Source: an uncultured Christensenella sp.
Lineage (GTDB): Bacteria > Bacillota > Clostridia > Christensenellales > UBA3700
Direction: 5' to 3'
NCBI GenBank assembly: GCA_910584635.1
Contig: CAJUBA010000002.1
Span: 115,783-179,782 of the forward strand
Length of the DNA stretch: 64,000 nucleotides
Under the pieces are notes generated by a model. The model ran no database searches and was not told the DNA's origin. It worked only from the letters and a program-made list of their open reading frames with translations. Below are positions 25,855-35,200 of this stretch, piece after piece (positions within the stretch are counted from its first letter, which is position 1; every line of letters begins with the position of its first letter). Made by a program: the position numbers and the translations under genes.

Positions 25855-28800
25855 TTAATAATTAAGAGTCGTTTTAATTTTGGTTTTGAATTCGCCTTCA
25901 TTGTAACTTATCTCGATAGATTCGAGTCTTTTGTTTTCAATGTTGGCTACTACGGATACTTTCGCGTCCGTTGCGTTGGCTCTTCCTAAGAAACTTGCGA
26001 CGTTTTTAATATCGGCGGTGAAACTTGCCGTAGTACGCGAAGTTACAAAAGAAATGTTTTCGAAATAATCGGAGTTGAAATCCAATCCCGAACCGTTTTC
26101 GCCCAAACTGAAACTCGGAGCGGTTACGTTTACGTCGGACGTTTCTACGCCGTTTTCATTGCGGTATACGATCGTCGAACCGTGAGATACGGTAATTTCG
26201 TAATCTCTGGACTTTTCGTTGCTCGCAACCTTGTAGGACGCAAGGTCGAAAAGTTCGTCCTGCGTCATACCGGTATCGCTACAACCTGCAAACACAGTCG
26301 CAGCGACAAGTACGATTGCGATAATCAAAGTCAATACGCTTACGTGTCTTCTCGCATTTTTCTTCTTAGTCATAGTTTCGGTTTCTTTATCTTCTTTTTT
26401 CTTTCTTACAATGAATCCCATTGCAAGTCCTACCGCGCCGATACCCAGTCCCGTTCCGGAGAGAGCCATAGCCGCGGTTCTTGCGGAAGTATTGCTCTTG
26501 CCTACGGTTTTAGCGGCAACGTCCTGAGCGCCCGATATTACAGCGCTTGCGTCGGAAAGCAATTTTGCATAGGACGCGTCCAAAGCGGCAATCTTGTTTG
26601 CGTCAATCAAATACATATCGTCTTCGTGAACGTCGTTGAGTTGCGCTTTCAACGCTCTGTAAGTCGAAATGTTGCTGAACGTAATCGTAGAGATAGCGTT
26701 AAGTCTTCTTGCGAGATCTCCCGCGTTGAAACCTGTTCTCGCATATATATCGAGTACGTTGGAGTCTTTATAGTTGGGGTCGATACCCTCTTCTACTTTT
26801 ACTCTGATATGATAGTTGCTCAGCGGACTTACGTTGAGATATTCGTAAGTGTTGTCAGCCTCGGCAGAGAGGAACGCCTCTCCGTTGATGCTGTACTGCA
26901 ATCCGGGGATATCGCTTGAGAATACGAGTTTGTTGTAATGCACTCTCATAATAATATCGTCCGCCGTGATATTACGGACAGCCTGCTGAACAGTAAACGG
27001 AAGAATCTTTTCTCCCTTGAACGGAGAATCTGCTCCGCTCGGTCTTATTACCATATAGTACGTGCCGGCGTTGACTACGCTTGTCGTGATATTTTTACCT
27101 TCCGAATCAGTCGCGATTGAGATGGAAAGCGCGTTCTTAACTGCGTCCGTAGAGGTGTAGAGATCGAACTTGCCGTACAGGTTTTCACCCGTATACACAA
27201 CCGAATCTTCAACGTCAACGTAACGTTCGCCGTCGTAGGTTACGAAAAGGTACTCTTCGAGTTCGCCAAAGTCTGCGTCTTTAACAAGCAAATCGCCTTC
27301 GGTATAAGTGATAATATAGTTGCCCGCGTCGATTGCTTCGCCCGCAAATCTTATTTTGACTACTCCGGTATGAACTTTAAGTTCCTCAAAGTATTCGTCG
27401 ATATAAAGTTCGTATTCTATCTTATCCGTAGACATGAATTTGCCCTTGCCGAACGTATAAGGCAATTCGCCTTCTTCGATATATACGGGATGTTCCCACC
27501 AGTTGCCTTCTATATCGTTCTTAACCGCTTTGAGCGAACCGGGTATGCGGTATACTCTGACCGCGTTGTTGACGTTAACGTGAACTTCAACCGGAGTGAT
27601 TTCTACGGTAGCCGACATGAATTCTACGTTGCCCTCGTTTTTAACCAATCTATAGTTGTTGTTGAGAGTGGTAGGATTGCCCTCGGCGTCCAAGTTCATA
27701 ATACGGTTTTCGTCTACTCTCGCAGTATACGTGCCTACGTTGATAGGATTGTTTACGATTTCGCCCGCGCTGTTGAAGAAGTTGTAGGCAACGGTAACTT
27801 TATCCTTATCTTCTTCAATCATATTTTTGAACGTAACTTTCGCGTTCGGGTACTGAACCTGACCGTTGTAAGGACGAGAAGCGTTTTCTACTTCGAAAGT
27901 ATCAATTTTGATTTCTCTCGGCGTTATTTCAAAGAATGCCGCGCCGTTGACTACTATCTTATAGTTCTTCGCCTTTTCGTTACGGCTGAAATCAATACCT
28001 ACTTCGTACATGCCCGCATCTTTGGGTTCTCCGTCGATTTGCGTATCTCCGAGATAGTAAACCCAACGATTGTCCATTACGTCGCCCGGCATGAAGTTGT
28101 TTTCGCCTTCTACCTGATAAGTCGGTTGAGGAGGCATATCTCCGTAAACCGCCGTTCCTTTGTCGACATAAGTTCTTATATTTATAGTCAACGGGTCAAC
28201 GTAAAGATAACTTGTTTCGTTTTCATTGACTACGCGTATATTATAGTTTTTCGCTTTATCGAATTCAGGATCTCCCGCCGGCACGTCTGAATCCGGAGCG
28301 CTCTTTCCGGTAATGCTCGATACGGTAATCGCGTACTTGCCGCCTACTTCGCTCGATTCATTAGCCTCCGTCGTCAGATTTACTACAATGTTATCTCTAA
28401 CCTTGAAAGTATTGGTACCCACGTACGACCACGCTCTGTCCTCTTCGTCTGCGTTCGCTTCGCCGACAAACGGGGTAACGCTCTTAGAGTATTCTTTGCG
28501 CGCGTCTTTGAGAGATATGGTTACGTCCAACGGCCATACGTTTACGTAAGTCGTTTCAAGATGGAAATCGTAGTTGGCAGCCTGCTCTGCATCCCAAATT
28601 TGCGGCTTCTCGCCCTCGTGATTGTGGCTGGGATCACTGCAAGGCAACGTCAATACCGGATAAACAATATAACAGCCTACGTCCCAAACATGATCGGGCA
28701 AATCCTCTACTATTTTGTTCATATCCGTATATTCGGTATACGGAGGCATATCTCCTTCGATGCCGTCAAAAGGTTCGCCTATGCGTTGATATCTGTAAGT

Positions 28801-31800
28801 TACTCCATGATAATATCCGTGTTCTGTCGAAAGACCTGTATTCGTCGTGGAGTTGAACAATCCGAACGCGCCGCTACCGGGCTTGTGTACGGAACCGAAT
28901 CTAAGTTCTGTTTCCTGTTCTTCCGTAACTTTGAACGTAACCGATCTTTGCTCGATATTGACAATATATTCAGGCGAATCGGAATCGTTGTAGTTGCGTT
29001 CGCTTTCGCTTTTAATATGATATACGATTTTATATCTGCCGACGTTTTTGGGATTATTTCCGCAAGATACCCAAGTATCGTTTTCCCAATGCCAGTATTC
29101 GGCAGAAGTCGGTTCGATTTTAGTTACGCCGTCTTTCGCGATACCGTAAGCGTAGAAGCCGTCAGATTCGGGAGTCTTGCCGCCGTAAATAAAGTCGGTT
29201 TGAGTCGGTCTTTCGAAATCAAGGTCTGCGGGAACTATATTTACGACAAAAGTCGTAACGCTCGGCAAATTATAGTTTTCGCTAGCGTCGCCGTCCGCGA
29301 AACTTATAACGACTTTGTAAGAACCGCCCGCGCCTTCTTCCGGCACGTTGATTGCGTCGTAATCTCCCTCGCCCGTCATGCTCATTATTTCTATCTGAAT
29401 CATAGCGACGTCGTCGCCGACAACGTTGTAGAAATAGAACGCCCAACCGTTTTCTTTCAACTTTTCTGCGCTAAGCGGATTTACGCCGCTTCCGAACTTG
29501 ATTATCTGTTCAAGAGCGTTGTAAGTCAAATTTATAGTATGTTGAGTCTGACCTTCGACTATATCGAAATCTTCGTTAAGTTGAAGAATCGTATTTCTTT
29601 TTCTGATATTCAGTTTTTTATCCTCAACGCTCTCGTCTATACGGTAGTTGGGATTGCTCAGCGAAACGGGATGAACTAAATAGTTGCCCACGTCCGTAGC
29701 GCCGGAGACTTTTGTCAATTTATTAAAATCGTCGTCCGCGTTGTAATACTCTATAGTCGCGGTAACCGAAGTATCTCCCGATACCAAATCGCTTTGCTTT
29801 ACCGCCGCAGAATATATGATTGCTTTTCCTTCGTATTCGGCAGATCTGGCTCCGTTAGGCAAGTTTTGAAACGGTATATTCGGCTCTTTAATATCAAGAG
29901 TAACGCTTCTTTGAATCACAGTCTGCTTTATTCTCGGCTGCCAATCGAAATTCTTTGCGCCCGATTCATCCACATGGCTATACTTATTGCCGGTTAGTTT
30001 CTCATAATCTTCTGCAAATTTTTTATAGTTCGGATCGTCTTGAACGTAAGCCACAAGGCGCGAATCGGTATCAAGCAAATGAATATTAGCGTAATTCAAG
30101 CCTGTTGCGGGATTATCCAAATACAAGAACGTGGTATACTCCCCTACTTCTTTTACGCCCGCAGCGGGGTTTGGATTCTTTGCGCTGCCTTTAAGCGTCT
30201 TCCAATACGTGCGGTCATTGTGAGAAATAATCTTCGCCGCTTGATTTCTATCGGTTACGTTCGGATGAGTGAAAAGCCTTACTTCCGGCACCTGCAATTC
30301 AGAACCGTACTGTATATCTTCGACCGTTTCCGTACCCGTTATTTCGGCGCTGTATGTGTGTCCGTCCGCGTTAACGAAATATTTACGGATATAAACCGCG
30401 CGTCCAAACTCATATTCTATATTTACGAGAGGGAAGTTGCCTCTGATAAGCGGAGTATAAGTAACGTCGTATTTATCGGAATCCGCAACGGTTTCGTTTC
30501 TCCAATAGTAAGACTCTTCTAAGTGTTCGCCCAAAGTTCCGTTTGCATCGTACTTATTAACCAAAGTAGACCAAAGAATATGTTCTTGATCCGCCGATAT
30601 ATCGTATACCGCCCAAACTTTGCTATCCGATTCAATACCGCCCCAAATAAGATAGGCTTTATCGGAAGACGCCTGAGACAAACTGTTGTCGTCGTCTTTA
30701 CGGTACTTCATATCTACCACATTGGCAACTTTCTTTTTTGTATTTCCGTCATAAGAGAAACCTATAGAGTAATTATTATTGCCCGATTCATACATATTGC
30801 CGACACAGTAAATATTGCTTACAGATTCAGTACTGTTCGTCTGATCTCCCGACATTCCAACCAACATGGATCTGGTGCTTCCCGCGCCGGTTGAACCGGA
30901 AGGCGCGTATTGACCTTCGCCGCCGCCTTCAAATTGATATTTGGCAAAACCCGTCCATTGATTTATAATGCCGTTTATATGACCGATAGTAGACGTTCCG
31001 GATATGGAGGATGTTCCGGATGCGTCTTGAGACACAGTACAACTTCCAACGGCTCCGCCTACCTGACCCAAAGCGTTGTTTATATTACCGCTGAAAGTCG
31101 ATTCCAAAGTTCCCGATCCGTTTACGGTCAAGTTAAACGCGTTTGAACCTGCGCCCATCCATCCGATAAGACCGCCCAAATATACTCGTCCGTTACCTTT
31201 ATTACTATCGAAAGTGTTGCTCTTTGCTTTTGAAGGGTCGCAATGAACTTTAATCAAACTTCCTTCCTGCATATCTACGGCGCAGTTGGAAACAACGCCG
31301 ACGTTTCCCGCCAAAACTCCCACCATACCGCCGAATGCGTAAGAATGTCTGGCTATCGACGCTGAAGTAGTGGTAATAGACCATTTTGTAATCTGAATAT
31401 TGCTATTTCCAGACAAAGTAATTTTACAGTTGTCTATAACTCCTCTGCAGTAACCGGCAATCAATCCGCCTGTTCCGCTGTTTGGCGTGCCTTGCGCTCC
31501 TTCGTCCTCATTCCTACCGCTTACAGCGTAATTATATAAAAATTTTGTATTTATGATTTTGGAAGTAGCAGGAACGAAACCTATAAAGGCGCCGTTTATA
31601 TCAAGTTTATCGCTGGCGTCATTCGCCTTAAAGAAAGTATTTGCTCCGATATTTCCCAATTCGGAAAATGTTTTGGAAGACGTCTTGGTATTCCAAGTAT
31701 TTGCGGTAAGGCTGATTTCCTTGCCGTTGCCGTCAAAAGTCAATCCGTCCTTCATAGGTTGGCTTGTAAACGTCAAGTCCCAACTAAACATCACGTTTTG

Positions 31801-32148
31801 AGTAAGATAACCGATGGTAGCAAGAGTATCATACTCAACCCAAGCGTTGTTTTCCCACTTCTCAACTTTCTTTTCGCCTTTCAGAAAACTCTGAATATCC
31901 GACTGGCTATCCAAGGGAGTGGAATTCTGATTAGCATACTTTTCCCTAGCGTCGTAATCTTCCGAAACGTTGCCGTTTACGAACAAATTTTTTACCTGCG
32001 TTGCCGCATCAGGCTCTGCAACGCTGTCGATTTGAACGTCGTCTGCCTGTACGCTTGTCGCGCCCATACCCAACAGTATTGCCAATACAAACAAAGCCAC
32101 AATAGCCGCCTGTATTATTAAAAGCGTTTTCCTCTTAGCATTAGACAT
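25855..32148 (-). CDS. Giant surface protein with GLUG and MBG-type repeats, membrane anchor and in-frame C-terminal lipoprotein domain
   Basis: A 2097-residue protein. Start at 32148 from GGAGG 7 nt upstream; the longest frame adds eleven residues. Signal peptide about 1-37. A GLUG-type beta-helix region (about 215-400; GGLIAGYCRG, GGMVGVLAG, GGLIGWMG) is followed by a long array of Ig-like and MBG-type modules (about 600-1750; units such as AVYGDMPPQPTYQVEG and VNIEQRSVTF). A membrane segment (about 1900-1915) ends in RKKKEDKE, the normal end of such an anchored protein. The frame nevertheless continues through Met1926 (MTKKKNARR), a second hydrophobic segment and a lipobox VFAGC (Cys1956) into a further domain of about 140 residues. 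No ribosome site lies before Met1926. Expected on the cell surface; ligand unknown. Last of three giant genes. Confidence 0.8.
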   Translation of the reverse strand: MSNAKRKTLLIIQAAIVALFVLAILLGMGATSVQADDVQIDSVAEPDAATQVKNLFVNGNVSEDYDAREKYANQNSTPLDSQSDIQSFLKGEKKVEKWENNAWVEYDTLATIGYLTQNVMFSWDLTFTSQPMKDGLTFDGNGKEISLTANTWNTKTSSKTFSELGNIGANTFFKANDASDKLDINGAFIGFVPATSKIINTKFLYNYAVSGRNEDEGAQGTPNSGTGGLIAGYCRGVIDNCKITLSGNSNIQITKWSITTTSASIARHSYAFGGMVGVLAGNVGVVSNCAVDMQEGSLIKVHCDPSKAKSNTFDSNKGNGRVYLGGLIGWMGAGSNAFNLTVNGSGTLESTFSGNINNALGQVGGAVGSCTVSQDASGTSSISGTSTIGHINGIINQWTGFAKYQFEGGGEGQYAPSGSTGAGSTRSMLVGMSGDQTNSTESVSNIYCVGNMYESGNNNYSIGFSYDGNTKKKVANVVDMKYRKDDDNSLSQASSDKAYLIWGGIESDSKVWAVYDISADQEHILWSTLVNKYDANGTLGEHLEESYYWRNETVADSDKYDVTYTPLIRGNFPLVNIEYEFGRAVYIRKYFVNADGHTYSAEITGTETVEDIQYGSELQVPEVRLFTHPNVTDRNQAAKIISHNDRTYWKTLKGSAKNPNPAAGVKEVGEYTTFLYLDNPATGLNYANIHLLDTDSRLVAYVQDDPNYKKFAEDYEKLTGNKYSHVDESGAKNFDWQPRIKQTVIQRSVTLDIKEPNIPFQNLPNGARSAEYEGKAIIYSAAVKQSDLVSGDTSVTATIEYYNADDDFNKLTKVSGATDVGNYLVHPVSLSNPNYRIDESVEDKKLNIRKRNTILQLNEDFDIVEGQTQHTINLTYNALEQIIKFGSGVNPLSAEKLKENGWAFYFYNVVGDDVAMIQIEIMSMTGEGDYDAINVPEEGAGGSYKVVISFADGDASENYNLPSVTTFVVNIVPADLDFERPTQTDFIYGGKTPESDGFYAYGIAKDGVTKIEPTSAEYWHWENDTWVSCGNNPKNVGRYKIVYHIKSESERNYNDSDSPEYIVNIEQRSVTFKVTEEQETELRFGSVHKPGSGAFGLFNSTTNTGLSTEHGYYHGVTYRYQRIGEPFDGIEGDMPPYTEYTDMNKIVEDLPDHVWDVGCYIVYPVLTLPCSDPSHNHEGEKPQIWDAEQAANYDFHLETTYVNVWPLDVTISLKDARKEYSKSVTPFVGEANADEEDRAWSYVGTNTFKVRDNIVVNLTTEANESSEVGGKYAITVSSITGKSAPDSDVPAGDPEFDKAKNYNIRVVNENETSYLYVDPLTINIRTYVDKGTAVYGDMPPQPTYQVEGENNFMPGDVMDNRWVYYLGDTQIDGEPKDAGMYEVGIDFSRNEKAKNYKIVVNGAAFFEITPREIKIDTFEVENASRPYNGQVQYPNAKVTFKNMIEEDKDKVTVAYNFFNSAGEIVNNPINVGTYTARVDENRIMNLDAEGNPTTLNNNYRLVKNEGNVEFMSATVEITPVEVHVNVNNAVRVYRIPGSLKAVKNDIEGNWWEHPVYIEEGELPYTFGKGKFMSTDKIEYELYIDEYFEELKVHTGVVKIRFAGEAIDAGNYIITYTEGDLLVKDADFGELEEYLFVTYDGERYVDVEDSVVYTGENLYGKFDLYTSTDAVKNALSISIATDSEGKNITTSVVNAGTYYMVIRPSGADSPFKGEKILPFTVQQAVRNITADDIIMRVHYNKLVFSSDIPGLQYSINGEAFLSAEADNTYEYLNVSPLSNYHIRVKVEEGIDPNYKDSNVLDIYARTGFNAGDLARRLNAISTITFSNISTYRALKAQLNDVHEDDMYLIDANKIAALDASYAKLLSDASAVISGAQDVAAKTVGKSNTSARTAAMALSGTGLGIGAVGLAMGFIVRKKKEDKETETMTKKKNARRHVSVLTLIIAIVLVAATVFAGCSDTGMTQDELFDLASYKVASNEKSRDYEITVSHGSTIVYRNENGVETSDVNVTAPSFSLGENGSGLDFNSDYFENISFVTSRTTASFTADIKNVASFLGRANATDAKVSVVANIENKRLESIEISYNEGEFKTKIKTTLNY

Positions 32149-32254
32149 AAAATTTCCTCCATTATTATATCTCTTCATCAATCGCGCGGATTGATAGGAC
32201 TAAATTCCGATTTGTCTTTCGGAGAAAGTTCCTCTCTCTCCGAAAGAAATTGCG
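32149..32254 (-). promoter_or_regulatory. Hairpin in the gap between the second and third giant genes
   Basis: A 10-bp perfect stem CTTTCGGAGA / TCTCCGAAAG (32216-32225 / 32237-32246) lies in the 106-nt gap. It has no T run on the minus strand, so it may be an RNA-processing or partial-attenuation site within an operon rather than a full terminator. Confidence 0.5.
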
Positions 32255-35200
32255 TTATTCAATAACGTCTTGTTTATTTCTCTTGTTGACAACCACTACG
32301 GAAGTAATTATTGCCGCAACCATTACCAAAGCGACTGCCACTACCGCAACTATCGCCGGAGCGGTAAGTTTTGATTCGTTTATCTCGCCTACGATAAATG
32401 TCCAGGACTTATTGATAAAGTGGTTGTTGCCTACGTCGAGCGTTACGGTATATTTACCGTCAGGGAGTATTCCTTCTCCGTTTGGAAGAACAACGTTGCC
32501 CGCTTCGTCTTTATATGTTACGTTAACGTATACGCGTTCTCCGCCGTCCACGCTGTATGCGCCGTAGTAATTACTTACCGACATACCGCTAGGCAATTTC
32601 CTAGGCAGATTTACCAACGTTTCGCTCGCTACGATTTCTGCCTTGTCAATTTGGATAATGGTATCCAATATAAGGTCTTCGTGATTCGCAACGGATATTC
32701 TTACCTGACCGTGATAATTGCCCGCGTTGACTGCTCTGTCATTACCTTCAGACATGTCTATCGCGGAAATCTTAACGGGAAAACCGCTGTACTGATATGC
32801 TCCGCCAACAGTATCGAAACCGTTGAAAGTAACTACGTGCGGATATCCGTCGTACGTAGCGACAACGGGAACCGCGGTAATACCGGTTATTTTCGCTTTA
32901 TTGATAATTACTTTTGCCGAAGCGGTATAAGTCGTGTAACCTTCATGCGATACAATAATGGAAACGATATGCTCTCCCGCGTTTCTTATATCTATTTCGG
33001 AAAGGCTGTCGTACGTAACGTTTTGGAATCTAAATTGTACACGCGCTTCCGAGTACGGAACTTTCGGGTCGAGTTTCTTGACGAAGTTTTCTCCGTTATA
33101 CACGCCTTCTACCCCTTCGAAGATTATGTTTTGGAATTCCGCGGGAGTAATAGTCATTACAACGTTCAATGTACACCCCTCGTAATGCTCGTCGCCTATA
33201 AACTCCAACAAATAGGTGTAGTCGCCTTGCTTGAAGTGCCAACCTGCCGTTGCCGCGGTGTTTCCGATAGGCTCGAACTTGCCCGTTTTACTGTCATAAT
33301 ATTTCACTACTATCAAACTGCTGTCTGCAGCGGCGTAATTCCATATTTCGAAATTCGTACCTACAGTTCTCAATCTTGCAAGCGATTGAACGTAATCGTA
33401 CGTTCTGTATATCGGTTGCTTATTGTCGTCAAGCGCGTAAGCATACTTAACTCTATCCTCGACTTCGAATTGCGTCTTTGCCTTTACGACATTCATATCG
33501 CCCGAATATTCTTCGGCGAAGAATGCCTCGTTGCCTTTATACGATACTTCAACGTGGTAAAAACCTATCTCTATAGGGAACTCACCGACTCCCATCGGAT
33601 TTTCTCTGTCCCATTCGCCCTTCACCGTCTTGTTGATAGCGTCGTATTCGGCGCCCGGAAGATACGGGTAGTATACATAGGAAAGGTCATCTCTGCTAAA
33701 CAGTCCCTCGCTCAAATCCGCAGGTATACCCGGGTTGTAATGAATAGGATTACCGTCGTTGTATTCAACAACGTTTACGCCCATTGCCAATTCCAGTTTA
33801 CCTTGTCTTATCGAGAAGAAGAATTTGTAAGTTCCGTCGTTGACCATAGATCCGTCTTCGATATAGCCGTCCTTGACAATATAATTTTTATCTTTATCTA
33901 TAGATACAGTTATCGTATACTGACCTTTTTTGAATATAGCCTCGTTAACATGGGTTTCGTCGCCCATATCGAGTTTTACGTCCGCCTCTTGCGTTACGCC
34001 GTTAATATCCTGATACGTAGCCTTAAATAAATGCGATTTACCTGCGGGAACGGATACCGGAATATTCTTATCGCCGTCCATTGTTATATCTATCGGCACG
34101 GGCAGCGGCGCAACCTTGACTTTCTGGCTTTTTACGTTGATTTTCATGTTGCCGCCCAACGGAGTAATTACCTCTCCGCTAACGTCGTAATCGCCTACGC
34201 CTACAATTTGCAGCGCTTGGCTGGTCAGTTTAACGGTAATCGGATAATCTTTGATTCCGATGTTTGCCTCTACCGTTTGCGGAACCGTTTCGCCGTAATA
34301 ATAGACGTTTTTGAATCCGTCTACGTCAAGTTCGAGATCAACCGTCTTTTCGTATACTTTAATTTTAGTGGTAGCGGGAACTTCGCGTTGAACGGAAGTA
34401 ATACTTTCGTCTACTTTGATATAAGCGTTGTCAAAATCAATCTTACTGTTGTCCGCAAAGTATAAATCGTATTTTTCCCCGTCCAAACTTTCCGGCGCAA
34501 ACGTCGCGTAAAGTTTTACGCTGTTTGACGCGTTTTCCTGCTCGTATCTAAGTTCTACCTTTATTTGAGTATAAATATCGTCAGGGTAAGCGATATAAGC
34601 GGGAGTATAAAGTATACCTATACCGTTCTGCTCCGCATATCCTGCCGGGTCCATTCTTTCGTCGGTGCCGTAAGCGATGTCGATGTAGAATTCATAACGT
34701 CCGACATATTTATCGGTAGCGTCGTAGACCTTATTGAAAATCTTTTCGAATTCCGCGTCGGTGCAGGTTTTAATAATATCCGCTACCGTTCTGCCGTTAA
34801 ACCCGTCGTCGCTCTTTACCTTGACTCCGCTAAACGCGTTGTCGACGTAGATGCTTGCTCTCTTATAGTTGATACAGTATTTACCTACGTAACCGTTGTC
34901 CGTAACAATTCCGCCCTTGGAAAGGTATACGTCTTCGTAAAGTCCTTGCAAGTTGACGATTCTCATTTTGAATTCCGCGCCCTCTTTGCTGACAGGGTCG
35001 CCCATGTTCCAGTTGATAAGGAAGGACTGCTGAGCGGAACCTTTGAGAATATACGGTTGGTCGAGATTGTTGCCGTTGGAATCCTGAGCCATAGCGTCTT
35101 CCCAAACGTCGCTTCCGTCGGTATTCTTTTTCCAACTGTATTGCAACTGCCAATCGGAACATCCTACGGTCGGATTAAATCTTATTCTCGCTCCGCGAGT

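Noticed and set aside
32420..34030. Plus-strand open frame of 536 codons inside the second giant gene
   Set aside because: Antisense to a strongly supported gene, rich in Y, R, V and F without domains, no ribosome site. Similar antisense frames at 34565-36169, 42425-43741, 28561-29679 and 27370-28290 were rejected for the same reason; they reflect codon bias of the sense genes.
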